A stretch of 64,000 nt of DNA from Cladocopium goreaui (GCA_947184155.2 CAMXCT020001868.1:572104-636103); one strand, 5' to 3'. Positions 33,119-43,443 are shown, counted from the first letter of the stretch. Notes: generated by a model not told the origin, from the letters alone. Numbers and translations are program-made.

Positions 33119-33229
33119 CAAATAGGTTATAACTAGTTATGAGCTCCGGTTCCAAGGTCAGCATAGGATCAGCTTATCAAGGAATTGGATCCGAGCCTTC
33201 AAAGTTTTGGGAATTTGGCGATATAAACC

Positions 33230-33351
33230 ATGCTGCTTGGTGGTTCCAAACATGAAGTTTATATTTTCCATATTTCATACATGGGATGATTGGGATGTCA
33301 TGCTTCCCATTGAGGAACTCTTTCATATTTTTCAAGATGCTGAGTTATTGC
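33230..33351. mobile_element. Degenerate family II element
   Basis: TGCTTGGTGGTTCCAAACAT, CATATTTTTCA and CACCACCAG remnants in the expected order. Ends are decayed. Confidence 0.5.
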
Positions 33352-33446
33352 ACCACCAGCTATAGATATATCACCTATAAACCATAATTATTTTTCTAGA
33401 TATATCACCTATATATCACCAGCATCTCTGTTTTCGCCACTGCCAG

Positions 33447-33539
33447 CATGGGACTTCTATTGAAGTGGACCAGTTTTTGAGGGTTGATTGTAGATCCTGG
33501 GGATCCAACGCAGCAAAATTGCAGGACTTACCCGGCCTG
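33447..33539 (+). CDS. Candidate exon ending in a family I element
   Basis: Acceptor TTCGCCACTGCCAG, then HGTSIEVDQFLRVDCRSWGS and on to LQDLPGL, open in phase 0 to CCTG^GTAAAC at the tip of the element. Confidence 0.5.
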
Positions 33540-33647
33540 GTAAACGTTTAGAGTTAGCGAACTTGAAAATTGCCCATAGAAATAGTTGATTTACCCATTG
33601 ATAGCATGGTGATGTTCCATAGTTATGTGAACGTTTACCAGAGGGTA
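33529..33647. mobile_element. Family I element with variant tip, candidate spliced introner
   Basis: TACCCGGCCTGGTAAACG and CGTTTACCAGAGGGTA ends. The inner tips carry matching changes (AAACGTTTA / GAACGTTTAC). Splicing at CTG^GT and AG^GGTA would remove 33540-33643 and join two open frames. Confidence 0.75.
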
Positions 33648-33757
33648 AGGATCAAAATTGGGGTTTTGACATGATGGAACCTTCAAACATGCAGGATTTG
33701 GTGGATGTCCAAAAGGAAAAAAGGGATGTGAATCCAGCAACGTTGGGGATACAATGA
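33644..33757 (+). CDS. Candidate exon following the family I element
   Basis: Phase-0 continuation of 33447-33539 after the element: GKDQNWGFDMMEPSNMQDLV, then DVQKEKRDVNPATLGIQ and TGA 33755-33757. The other two frames close within 40 nt or begin with a stop. Confidence 0.45.
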   Translation, partial: GKDQNWGFDMMEPSNMQDLVDVQKEKRDVNPATLGIQ

Positions 33758-33976
33758 GATATGCAGTCCCAATTTGGCTTTGACAAGTTGGGGATGGGGG
33801 ATGTAACATGCAGAACATTTCCGAACTTAGGGATTTTAATCCTCAGAAATTGGGTTTTTGGACCAGAACTGCCATTTCAAAAAAGTGGTACTGATGATCA
33901 ACCATTGGATTTCCGGGTACCAGATTTTTGGACCAGATGATGAAAGGTGTGCCAATAATCCGCCGGCCGGCGTGTC

Positions 33977-34656
33977 TTGTGGATCTTGCTTAAGTTCGTA
34001 GTTGTACTGTCTGTTTTGTCTTTGTGTTGTCTAGACTTTCCCCTTGGCACGGATTTTTGCCTCGTCGAACTTGAACCCCCCCTCCCCTTGATCTTTCCTT
34101 ACGTTGTGGTGGGCTCAACTCTGCCCACGCCTCGCTCAACACCGGCTTGGTTTTGCACATTTTGCTGTCATTTCGATCATCGATGGTTGTTTCCGTTTTT
34201 GTTGTGTTTGCCTTCGGTTTGTCCCGTCCCTTCTTATATCCAATACTTGATCCACTGGCTTTTGTGTGCCGAACACCTTCTACACGCATAACCTTTCTGG
34301 GTATAGCCTTTCCATGCCTTTCCCAAAGCCGTTCTCAGTATTATGGCCTTTTCCAAAACCCTGATTTACACACATGCTTTGGTTTAATTTTAAACCGTGG
34401 TTTGAACAAAACCAAGGTTTTTGCGTCCAAACATTTTTTTACACAAAGAGCTGTTTTACACGAAAACTGTGCTATCCACAAACACCATGTTTTACACAAA
34501 AACCATTTTCTTGCTGGGCCTGTGCAAGGGCTGTTTGCAGCCTACAGGATTGCTCTTTCCATGGTGGCCGGCGGAACACGCCGAAGTTTGTTAAATATTA
34601 ACAACTTGTCAAAAGCATGTTCGGATGTTTGCCATTTGTTTGGTCAAAATCTGTGA
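33977..34656 (+). other. Pyrimidine-rich island with overlapping open frames
   Basis: About 680 bp in which the + strand is unusually T/C-rich (TTTTTGTTGTGTTTGCC, CCTTCGGTTTGTCCCG) and repeats TTTTACAC motifs near 34440-34500. Frames of 104 and 169 codons overlap here, but neither shows a recognisable domain. It may be a foreign insertion, a regulatory tract or a decayed gene. The rest of 33758-35628 shows nothing else beyond a TA run near 35150-35190. Confidence 0.4.
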
Positions 34657-35628
34657 AAAACCATGTTGGACCAGCATCAGCCAAGGATATTTGAATGACG
34701 TTTGTCAGTTACGTTTGAACTTTGAGGATTAAGTGGTTCTCACGCCAAAAGGACAATGCAATACTGCGGGTGTAACGCTGTGATACACTGTGGTTATGCT
34801 TTGTTGGAAGTTCGATCAGGCTAAATATGATATACTTGTAGAGCCCGTTATATAACATATAGTCTTACAATGTATCCAATTCTATGATATAAAAAACGTA
34901 AAAAATGTAGAACCCATGATATCTCTATGGTCTTCCCATGATCTTCCCCTTTTTTTAATCTCCCAAGCGTCGTCATCGTTTCCGCGCCCGGTGAAGGTAT
35001 GGAGACTTTGTGAATGAACGGGAACTCCATGGTGGATGCATGGACGATGCCAAGTCGCTTGAGCCAAGTTAGAAACGCAGAAAATCGAAGTCGTCAAGTC
35101 AGTGGATTGGGGACTAGAAAATGGAAAGTTAATGGAGATAGAATATATGATATATATATATATATTATATATATATTATATATATACACTGGGATTTAAT
35201 GGGATATATATATAAGCAAATGTAATCAAAAGATATCAGTAGTCAAAAGGTGAACTATATTCTCATATGGGACGATGGTCATGACACAACTAAGAGGGAA
35301 TTATAATGGTCAGTGGAACAAATTACCAATAATGGTGGGATGACCAGCATCAGAACGTTTTGATCATGGATGATCATGGCCTACATGGGTGTGTCGATTG
35401 TTATACACCATCACAAACCCATATCACTACCGGACCATAGTGTTTGGTGGTTTGTTTCCTGCCCCTTCTGGCGACAAAACATTTTATCCTCCCCATAGCG
35501 TCGTATGATAGCAGCTATTTGCAGCTTGGGGAATTGTGATCATTCAGCCAGATATACAACATGATCAAGCGTTTGTTGATGTTTGTAGGTCGGGCATGAG
35601 TTCTCTTCATTCTCTCTTTCTGTGTCAG

Positions 35629-35728
35629 GTCTGCTCATTCAAAAGGTTCAAGAATGACCGGGCGAACGTCGGAGCTTTAGCCTTGTCTGGAACTTGCATC
35701 TCCTGGATTCAACGAACCATATCGACAG
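35629..35728 (+). CDS. Internal exon, 33 codons, strong splice sites
   Basis: TCATTCTCTCTTTCTGTGTCAG is an excellent acceptor, and ACAG^GTAAGA matches the donor consensus. Between them the frame reads VCSFKRFKNDRANVGALALS and ends CISWIQRTIST (phase 0 to 1). Best supported single exon in the window; protein family not recognised. Confidence 0.7.
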
Positions 35729-35848
35729 GTAAGAATCAGCTGAGTCAATTTTTTATGCCCAACGAAATGGCTCAAGCTCAAGGCAGAAGAAGGCAGTAAG
35801 CACCAGGTATCCCGGTGTTTTTGAGTGAATATCAACCAACCCCAAATA

Positions 35849-35955
35849 TACCCTCTGGTAATTTAACATAGCTATTGAAAATGGCCCAAAATAGTAGTTG
35901 ATTTTCCCATTAAACATGGTGATTTTCCATAGCTATGTTAGTTTACCAGAGGGTA
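35849..35955. mobile_element. Family I inverted-repeat element
   Basis: TACCCTCTGGTAATTTAACA ... TTAGTTTACCAGAGGGTA with TA ends. Confidence 0.8.
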
Positions 35956-36261
35956 ATGTTGTTGGTTAACTGTCCTTATATGATACCATGATGATTAGGA
36001 CGATTCCACTATTGGTTGGTGGAAAATCTCCCCATTCTTTCGAACACCGGTGCGCGTGCTGATCTCCCATCAAAGTTGATGTTTTATCCCATACACAAAC
36101 TAAATCTCAAAATATCCAAAAACATTTGAGAAGTAGAGGTTGGTTCAATCCTCATTTTTAGTGGTAAAGGATTAAAGGATGGTTAACTCTTTATTTTTGA
36201 TGCTTAAATCTGGCTGATCCCCTGAAGAAACCGAGCCTTTCGACCACTTTTTTTTTCGGAG

Positions 36262-36368
36262 CTCAGGGGTGCCAGTGCGCGGCCCCGCAGCGAGCGCAGC
36301 GGTCGCAGTGCAAAGAGTGGATCAGGGCAAGGGTCCTTCCAGAATGAAGCGGTTGAGGCAGAGGCAGG
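36262..36368 (+). CDS. Internal exon, Arg/Ser/Gly-rich, 35 codons
   Basis: A T9 tract and CGGAG precede LRGASARPRSERSGRSAKSG and end FQNEAVEAEA at GCAGG^GTAAAT (phase 2). Low-complexity RS-like composition, consistent with a disordered segment. Confidence 0.6.
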
Positions 36369-36369
36369 G

Positions 36370-37835
36370 TAAATTTCTGGGAGGTTCAAGGTCTTCAAGG
36401 TTACAGTGGAATCATGTGGGTAAAACAATGCCATAAACCATCCCCCAAACCACCATAAATATCCATAAATAGGTGTTATAAACCATTCCCAAATGGGTGG
36501 GTTATTATTGTTTTACCCACGTTATACCATATATTTGTTATAGTCATAATTTGGGGAAAATGGATGAAGATGGAATTATCCCATAAATTTAAGATCTGAA
36601 AATGAATGAACATGGGATGAACATGGTATAAGATTTCATGGTTTCCAATTGATATTGTGAGATAATGGGATGACGTGGGTTCAATGGGAATACGGGAAGA
36701 TATTCCCAATACACAGGAAATTTAGTTTTTTTGTTTTTTATATTGGTTTCATGACGAGTGAATTCAGCCAAGTTGCTTTTCTTAACCTTGCGGAACGATT
36801 TTTTTTGGAAGCCGTACCAGTAGGATTATTTTCAGTACACAATGAAGCCAACTGTTAGTTATACTGACCATATCTGACCATTATATGGATATGATGGGTA
36901 CGGTATGGGTCACAACCCTGCACCCCTTGGCTATACATCTCAAAATACTGGTAGCTCGGATATGCTGGGATTTATGGTGAGATAGGTGTTGATCCATGGC
37001 CCTACCATCAAAAGGGCGCGCAATATGAGAGGATAAACCAGGTCATATGAGTGGCTGAAGATGTCACCAAACCCTGGTCTGTTGTTTTGTTGATTAATCG
37101 CAAGATATGGTGATTTACATAGAAGCATCAAATCAATATGAGTTTGAAGCATCGAAATGATGATAATTGAGTACAGCTTGGGTGTCGCTGTTTTTCTCGC
37201 GACCTCACCATGGACATACATGTAATTAGTAATGGAAAGCTCCCATATTATTGTATTTATCAAGATGGATTTCAGTTCTACCGTAATGATTGTATCACCT
37301 ATTATTGTAATGTTGATTATTTAACAGTTTTTATCAAGATGGATTTCTTGACTGAAAATGGCTTCAGAAATCGGAATTTGATAACAGATATTTGGGTCAG
37401 AAAGATCTATCGAATGGGTCACGAATACGGACATGATTTTTGTGGCTATTGATTCATTGATTCAATGAGGAAGAAAGTGAATTGAGATGATTGATGTTTT
37501 AGAGACCATTTTGATGGGATGAACTGTTGGAAAAAAATTGGCAATAGAAAGTGATGTTGATTGCAGTCTTGATGCTTTCCTCCAATATGCCAAGACCATA
37601 TTATCGATATAACATAAAAATGAGAAAAACAAGGCATAAACTTAGAATGATGTTAAATCTAAGAAAACTATGTTTTATCTAAGATATGATCGGTTCTTCA
37701 AGTCTTCTTCTTGTAGATTATCCCCTGGTAAGATAGCTATTGAACATGTCCGAGCTATACTTGATTTCCATCATTAGCCACATGATGATTTTCCATCATT
37801 AGCCACGTTGAATAGTCGCGCGAGTCGCGCGGGAG
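36370..37835. other. AT-rich intron or spacer, no gene seen
   Basis: Ordinary AT-rich sequence. A T-rich/A-rich block around 37440-37640 has open frames without coding composition. No complete terminal-repeat element. Confidence 0.55.
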
Positions 37836-37880
37836 GACATGGAAGGCTCGCACGATGATGAAGGGTCCATTGTGGAGGAG
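37836..37880 (+). CDS. Candidate exon, acidic, 15 codons
   Basis: DMEGSHDDEGSIVEE between CGGGAG and GAGGAG^GTTTTT. The acceptor lacks a pyrimidine tract, so confidence is limited. 37882-38535 beyond it holds imperfect CTAGGATAAT / ATATGAGGAT repeats (37938-38012) and no gene. Confidence 0.35.
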
Positions 37881-38535
37881 GTTTTTGGGCCTGATTTGGG
37901 ATGGGTATGGGATGGGTCTGTCCTGCAAAATGAGAATATACTAGGATAATCTAGGATAATCTATAGGATAATCTATAGGATAATCTAGGATATATGAGGA
38001 TATATGAGGATATATACAAATCATCCTACTGCGTTTTTTTTTCATGATTTTTTTTGGCATATACTAGGATATATTGTCCAGAAATCGGAGAATTACCCCC
38101 AATTTGTGGACATGAAATAGTTTGGAAAATGAGTTGTGGAAGCCTTGGATTTGGGAGTGCCCTATTTCTGGACAAACCCCGACCGTGGCTCCGGTCAAAG
38201 AATCAGGTCAGAACCTTGGAAAACTATTTTTGATCAACCATCATCAACCATCTCATCAATGGACTTTCGCCACATCTTTCGCCACTTAAATACATAAATA
38301 TCTCCTGGCTTTCTATCGTTTCTATATTGAAAAAACAAAGAACCAACAGTTACAGCCTGCCATGATCGTCCACCGTTGGAAGGGATGAAACTCCATATAA
38401 AGGATGCGAAATGATGATGTGAAGACAGATGAACAAAATCCATGATGTGAGCAGGAAAAAAAGACAGAAACCACGTCACGTTTTTTTTCTTCGTACATTG
38501 CCATTGTTTGGCCCTCCGAAACTGGTTCCTTTCAG

Positions 38536-38627
38536 CAGCAAGCGATTTCCCTTGCGCAGGTAAAGGTGCGCAACGCCAAGATTGTGATGAAGCCCAAGCT
38601 GGAAAGCGTGAATCCGTTTTACGAGAG
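38536..38627 (+). CDS. Candidate internal exon, 30 codons
   Basis: GGTTCCTTTCAG precedes QQAISLAQVKVRNAKIVMKP and KLESVNPFYE, up to GAGAG^GCCGAC, a possible GC-type donor. A second acceptor CTTGCGCAG lies at 38559, so the 5' end could be there. Confidence 0.55.
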
Positions 38628-38721
38628 GCCGACCATAAATCCAGGGAGATCAGGGAGATCGTTGTTTTTTTGTTACACTCCATGTGATCCACGGGAATGT
38701 CAGGATTTTCTGCGAGCTAAG

Positions 38722-38819
38722 AAGTGGGTCCTGTTGGTGGTGAAGTGGCCACCGCAACGGTCAGGGTTTTGGAATGCAGAAAGTTTGAGACTCCTGACAT
38801 GATGCGCTGGGGAGCCCAG
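38722..38819 (+). CDS. Candidate internal exon, 32 codons
   Basis: After GAGCTAAG the frame reads VGPVGGEVATATVRVLECRK and FETPDMMRWGAQ, ending at CCCAG^GATCTC, a GA-type donor. Another frame is open across the same segment, so the frame is tentative. Confidence 0.45.
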
Positions 38820-38871
38820 GATCTCCATTGAAATCTCCATTGAAATCTGAGATCAGGTGCCACAAGGTGGT

Positions 38872-38991
38872 GCCCCAGTTCGTTAGCTAAGTTGGTGCAA
38901 ATAAGTCCCATTTCACTATGGTTTATGGCAGATATAACTATAGTTAATGGGGTTTATAAACCCACAAACATCACTTGGGGGCACCATCCTG
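38872..38991. mobile_element. Family IV inverted-repeat element
   Basis: ACAAGGTGGTGCCCCAGTT at the left and TTGGGGGCACCATCCTGC at the right. The interior is inverted relative to 13356-13491. Confidence 0.7.
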
Positions 38992-39151
38992 CAATGAACA
39001 ACTCATGGTGATTGTTTCATGGCCATTGAGCCATATCAATCCCATGTATCCATGAACCAATGTGGGTCAGCTGCAGCACTCTTTTTTGATGTCAAGCCAC
39101 ACAGCAGATGTCAATGTTTTGGCACGGGCTTCTGTTTCTGCACATGTACAG

Positions 39152-39429
39152 TAGGAAAAACGAGTCTTCGAGTGGATGTACCTTCCGTTTTAAGCGCAGA
39201 ATTAGATTCAAAACGGGTGGCTTCGCTAAAAAAACGAATTCAGTCAAAGTTAAAGACTTACTGTAGTACTAGTGAGAAAAAAATAAGAAAAAAGCAAGTG
39301 ATACGGTCGGCCCCTTTTCCCACCTCCAAGAACTCGGGTCGTTCACATTGCCCTCGGCGATGCTGCTTATCGCATACTGTTTGGTTGGCCACACTTCCCT
39401 CCCATATCACCCCATATATCCACAGGTAA
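39152..39429 (+). CDS. Candidate exon, Lys/Ser-rich
   Basis: Acceptor TGCACATGTACAG, then GKTSLRVDVPSVLSAELDSK and RVASLKKRIQSKLKT..., open to 39429. Charged helical stretch; no donor was fixed, and the last 60 nt may already be intron. Confidence 0.45.
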
Positions 39430-39556
39430 TACCACAATATTCTCCATGGTGCTGGAAGTAAGCAGCCAAAAAATCACCCAAATAATTATTGGTAAATAAT
39501 CCATAGACGGATCATATGGGACTCCGTGTTGTGATCCTTTTCCACTGGCCCCCAAG

Positions 39557-39699
39557 GTCAAAACAAGAAAGCAGTGAAGGATCTCAGCCAAAACATGAAG
39601 GTGTGGTGCGTACGTTACGTTGTCACAGCGTGCGATATTTTCGACACAACATGTTCAAGGTTTATCCAGAAGTGGACTGTGGCAATTCTGATCGACGAG
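39557..39699 (+). CDS. Candidate internal exon, 47 codons, GA-type donor
   Basis: After TGGCCCCCAAG the frame reads QNKKAVKDLSQNMKVWCVRY and VVTACDIFDTTCSRFIQKWT to LIDE, ending at GACGAG^GAAAAT. Strong coding character with a clear drop to AT-rich sequence afterwards. Family not recognised. Confidence 0.6.
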
Positions 39700-39906
39700 G
39701 AAAATAAATTTTCCATGATTTTCCATGATCATAGAACATATATGAACATATCCATGAAATCCCATGATTCTATCATGATCATTCTCATCTATCATTCTCA
39801 TCTATCATTATCACAGACATCGAGTTTCCATGATATCCTTATCATTCTCCATGTCACCAACGGCATGGTCACGATGGTCACGATGGTCCCCTATTACCTT
39901 CGCCAG

Positions 39907-39989
39907 GCAGTGGCCAGTCCCCGTAGAGTGGGTCCCAAAAAAGAGGTCGATCGGACATTTCTGGAGCCTCTTGGATGCAACTTTTTTGG
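39907..39989 (+). CDS. Candidate exon, about 27 codons
   Basis: Acceptor TTACCTTCGCCAG, then AVASPRRVGPKKEVDRTFLE and PLGCNFF. The donor is unclear (possibly GG^GATTCG). Confidence 0.5.
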
Positions 39990-40252
39990 GATTCGATCGC
40001 ACATCATTTTGAGAAATTCCCAGAGTGTGTTTAAGATGTTAACAAGTGCCTATTTTGTTTGTTGATTCCTTAAGATGCTGTTGTTTTTTTTGAACGTTTC
40101 AAATTTATTGAAATGATCTGGGCAACCTTTCGCCGACTTTCAACGACATATTGTCATTGGATGACACTTGTGACCAAGAAATTCGCAAGTTTGCATAAGA
40201 AAACTGATCCCTTGGGTGGTTAGAGACCTGTGATTCTCTACAAAATCTTCAG

Positions 40253-40387
40253 GCCTGGTATGGAAGTGCACATCTACTCCGGTCAGGCGCAAGATCAACA
40301 TTTCCAGCGCGCAGCTAGAGGTTTGCAGGATTTTACAGGAGACAAAACTGAGTGCAGACCAGAAAATAACTACACGGAGAACCCCCA
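40253..40387 (+). CDS. Candidate exon, about 44 codons
   Basis: Acceptor CAAAATCTTCAG, then LVWKCTSTPVRRKINISSAQ and LEVCRILQETKLSADQK. A second open frame (PGMEVHIYSGQAQDQH) competes. The donor is not fixed. Confidence 0.45.
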
Positions 40388-40515
40388 ATTCGACTGGTCT
40401 ATCATTACGTTTTTCTCCATGAAACATCATGAGTTTTAAGGAAAAAAACGCCTGGCACTCGCCAAAAAGCTTCAGGTCCTAAGGCCCTAAGGTCGACGGT
40501 CAGATGTTTTTGCAG

Positions 40516-40635
40516 GCGAAGAATAGCGCCGAGCTGCAAAAAAGGATCTTGCGGGAGAAGATGCAAGATGAGGCGGCAAGAGAACAAGACCAGCTGGATT
40601 CCCAAAAATTGGAGTGTATAACAGGACAATTGTAA
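40516..40635 (+). CDS. Candidate terminal exon, coiled-coil-like, 39 codons
   Basis: Acceptor AGATGTTTTTGCAG, then AKNSAELQKRILREKMQDEA and AREQDQLDSQKLE, continuing to TAA 40633-40635. Heptad-like alternation of hydrophobic and charged residues suggests a coiled coil. Confidence 0.6.
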   Translation, partial: AKNSAELQKRILREKMQDEAAREQDQLDSQKLECITGQL

Positions 40636-40826
40636 ATCTCCAAGCTATTGTAGGCAGATCATTGCCACAAGAGGGGAAAATTGGTGTTTTGTTTCCTCTA
40701 TATTCAGCCACTTTAGCCCCGTTGTATGTGGGCTGTTGGAAGCAACCCTGTATAATGTATATATATAATTACAAATGTTTTATTCAAATGTATTATTTCT
40801 GATTATATATTATTATTGCATATACC

Positions 40827-41165
40827 GTGTTATATACCCCATTCAATGGCGAATTGATTGAAATACGCCACTTGATTCCTGGCGCGTTCTCGTCTCGGTT
40901 CGCCGCGAATCGCGTCCCAGGGACAGCTATGGACCTATTCAGCGGAGAGGAATTCTGGATGCTTCCCGTTGCTGGAGAAGGAGGTTCCCTTGGACAGGCC
41001 GAGATTTGGGGTGCTTTTCCCAAATCGGGGAAAGGTCTGAAAGGTGCGGCACTGGGAATGCACTGCGAATATATAATGGGCCACAATTGGGAATGTTTTT
41101 TGGAACATCATGGGAAGATTTTTGGGGGATTACTGGATATTTTTCTGGATATTAGTGGATATTAA
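40827..41165 (+). CDS. Candidate exon with a Gly-rich core, 112 open codons
   Basis: ATG-like start region AT-rich, then a GC-rich core (about 40862-41075) reading GAFSSRFAANRVPGTAMDLF and FWMLPVAGEGGSLGQAEIWG. The flanks of the frame are probably not coding. True boundaries and function unknown. Confidence 0.4.
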   Translation: MLYTPFNGELIEIRHLIPGAFSSRFAANRVPGTAMDLFSGEEFWMLPVAGEGGSLGQAEIWGAFPKSGKGLKGAALGMHCEYIMGHNWECFLEHHGKIFGGLLDIFLDISGY

Positions 41166-41374
41166 TGTATCTGAATGGGGATTACTGTAATGGATATTAA
41201 TGGATGTTAATGGATGTTAATGGGACAATATAGTAATATGATGCGTATCTTATAGAATATAATGGATATAATCTGGACAAATTATATTGGCCTCACTGCG
41301 ACGTCACTGTAATGATGGTTCATAAAGGAAAATCATCCCGCAATAGCCGGTACTTGTAGTGTATCCAGATTGAT

Positions 41375-41632
41375 ATGCAATGGGGTCTAGGTAAAAACTG
41401 TTTATGTTGCAATGGCTTATTACTGGTTCATAAAGAGCGGCTACTAATGAATACAACCTGCTTTGAGGAATTAGTAATTGGATTAGATCCCTTTACAGCT
41501 ACACATGTGATGGGTTGGAATCATGCGTTTACGAACCAGTTAACTAACTCCATTGCCTGTCTAAGTGGGTACTGTACTTCTGCATGTGTTGTGAAGGCAG
41601 GAAAAAACGGACATTTGAAACTGGGTTTGTAG
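41375..41632 (+). CDS. Small ORF, 85 aa, unknown
   Basis: ATG to TAG with Cys-rich, partly hydrophobic content (CLCCNGLLLVHKERLL near the N-terminus, VMGWNHAFTNQLTNS in the middle). No splice motifs are needed, but no family is recognised and the composition is that of the AT-rich background. Confidence 0.3.
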   Translation: MQWGLGKNCLCCNGLLLVHKERLLMNTTCFEELVIGLDPFTATHVMGWNHAFTNQLTNSIACLSGYCTSACVVKAGKNGHLKLGL

Positions 41633-41802
41633 TGTGTACGGTATTCAAGAATTGACCCTGGTCCAATAAATGTGTTTGTGTGATTTCGGAACGTGCATCT
41701 TTTTATAAGCCCGATGTGGATTCAGACAATCCAAGTACTGGCATGTGGATATGGATCAATGATGATCAATGATGATCATCAATATCGCAAGTGAAAACCA
41801 TA

Positions 41803-41913
41803 CTGGTTGGTGGTTTGGAACATGTTTATTTTTCCATATATTGGGAATAATCATCCCAACTGACATCAAGTGACTTTCATATTTTTCAGAGGGGTAGGTC
41901 AACCACCAACCAG
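41803..41913. mobile_element. Family II inverted-repeat element
   Basis: CTGGTTGGTGGTTTGGAACA ... GGTCAACCACCAACCAG. Confidence 0.85.
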
Positions 41914-41978
41914 CAGCCAGAATTTTGTCATTTTCGTCCTAAAAAACAGTCCATTTTGGAGCCCCCTGGATTTGTGCT

Positions 41979-42083
41979 TACCCTCTGGTAAACTAACATA
42001 ACTATGGAAAATCACCATTTTTAATGGGAAAACTTACTATAAATGGCCATTTTCAATAGCTATTTTGACATAACCAGAGGGTA
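41979..42083. mobile_element. Family I inverted-repeat element
   Basis: TACCCTCTGGTAAACTAACA ... TGACATAACCAGAGGGTA. The exon downstream uses its own acceptor at 42105, so this copy is probably simply intronic. Confidence 0.8.
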
Positions 42084-42105
42084 AATCTTGGTGCAAATCA
42101 TTCAG

Positions 42106-42174
42106 GGCGAGGATGGTTTCTTGCGCCGCCAGGATGCTTCGACAGGAAGTGCCACAGGACGTCCTGAAATCATT
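42106..42174 (+). CDS. Internal exon, 23 codons, strong donor
   Basis: Acceptor CAAATCATTCAG and donor ATCATT^GTAAGT bracket GEDGFLRRQDASTGSATGRP and EII. 69 nt, phase 0 at both ends. Confidence 0.65.
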
Positions 42175-42582
42175 GTAAGTTTGCTACATATATATATATA
42201 TTATTTATATACGATTATATACGTATATTTATTTATATGATGTATGTATATATATATATGTACATATGTATATATTTATATATGTGTATACATATTATAT
42301 ATATATATCCCAAATTGAAATCGGGACATTTGGTAGCTCCATCCAAAGTTCTCCCCAAAAAGATGGAAACATCATGAAGAGTCAATTCCAACTAAAATAA
42401 TGATAAATTATACGTAAATCCATATTATTCTATCATTATATCATATTCATATTATGTTTCCTCATAAGGATAAGTCAACATTATGTAAATATCCTTATCT
42501 TCTACCTTTTCTGGGGGTTGACTCATATAGCCATAAGGCCATAAGTACTTGGTCACAGTGTACAGGGTTTTGCATGGCGCAG

Positions 42583-42631
42583 TGCGCAGGAGGACAACCG
42601 AAAGCCTTTCAAATATCCCAGTCCCCGCGAG
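42583..42631 (+). CDS. Candidate internal exon with GC-type donor
   Basis: Acceptor TTTTGCATGGCGCAG, then AQEDNRKPFKYPSPRE and CGCGAG^GCAAGA, which matches a GC-AG donor at all positions but the last. A second frame is also open. Confidence 0.5.
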
Positions 42632-42846
42632 GCAAGACCAACCTCGGGGGCTGGTTTTTATATGTTTTTTATCGCATTAGTTTTGACCAAATGTGTGTTT
42701 TTTCTAGCTGATGTGGTAAACCAAAAATGTATAAAAATGTGGTTTCATGTGGTAAAAATCAACTATTAAAGAGAACTGAGTTCTATCATGACCCAGGCTT
42801 TTGATGCCAGAACTTGGTTCTCGGTTGTTTCATGTAGTTTCTCTAG

Positions 42847-42930
42847 CTGTGACATGGCAACGAAGCCATGGCTTCTGGCTGGGACTTCAACCTGGCATGT
42901 TCCCGTGGGCTGAAGCAAAATGGATGACTG
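42847..42930 (+). CDS. Candidate exon ending in a family II element
   Basis: Acceptor AGTTTCTCTAG, then VTWQRSHGFWLGLQPGMFPW and AEAKWMT, ending ACTG^GTTGAT at the element tip (phase 1). Confidence 0.45.
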
Positions 42931-43051
42931 GTTGATGGTTTGGAACCATGGAATTTTGAATGACTTTCCAGAAACAGTTGGGAATGGAACAATCATCCCA
43001 ACTGACTTTCACTCCATCATTTTTCAGAGGGGTAGGTCAACCACCAACCAG
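42928..43051. mobile_element. Family II element with 4-bp target duplication, candidate introner
   Basis: CTGGTTGATGGTTTGGAACC ... CAACCACCAACCAG, flanked by ATGA on both sides. Splicing at CTG^GT and CCAG^ would remove 42931-43051 and leave one ATGA-containing frame open. Confidence 0.8.
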
Positions 43052-43098
43052 ATGAATATGCTGCAAATTCACAATGTCTACTTGACTTTTTTGCATGA
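43052..43098 (+). CDS. Candidate terminal exon after the family II element
   Basis: Joined in phase 1 to 42847-42930, the frame reads DEYAANSQCLLDFFA and stops at TGA 43096-43098. It competes with the exon at 43101. Confidence 0.35.
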
Positions 43099-43100
43099 AG

Positions 43101-43145
43101 AATCCATTGAACTCTTGCAGCGGGTGAAGTGTTTGGATGTTTTTG
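43101..43145 (+). CDS. Candidate internal exon, 14 codons
   Basis: Acceptor CTTTTTTGCATGAAG, then SIELLQRVKCLDVF and donor TTTTG^GTATGT. If this is the true exon, the family II element upstream is merely intronic. Confidence 0.5.
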
Positions 43146-43330
43146 GTATGTCTCCAACAGAAGGCACCTAGACCCAGACACGATAGATTGGAAAACACCG
43201 TGAAATCGGTTGTTCCCCAAGGTTGGCTGAAAACGTCCGCCCAGAATGGAATTGGCCTAAGTTTCGGCTCCTGAAAACGTTGGGCGTTTGTTTGAAGATA
43301 GGTTTAAAATCATCCCATGATCAATCAATC

Positions 43331-43443
43331 TACCCTCTGGTAAACTAACAATAATTACTATGGAAACCACCATATTTTTCATGGGGCAATTCACTATTTC
43401 TATGGTGATTTTCCATAGTTATGTAACAAATTACCAGAGGGTA
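43331..43443. mobile_element. Family I inverted-repeat element, diverged
   Basis: TACCCTCTGGTAAACTAACA ... AACAAATTACCAGAGGGTA. Confidence 0.75.

Noticed and set aside
35756-35780. Spliced-leader-like TGGCTCAAG
   Set aside because: Only nine bases match and it lies just after a candidate exon with a strong donor, not before an ORF.
41979-42083. Family I copy as a spliced introner
   Set aside because: The convincing downstream exon (42106) is in a frame with a TAA inside the element's right tip and has its own acceptor.
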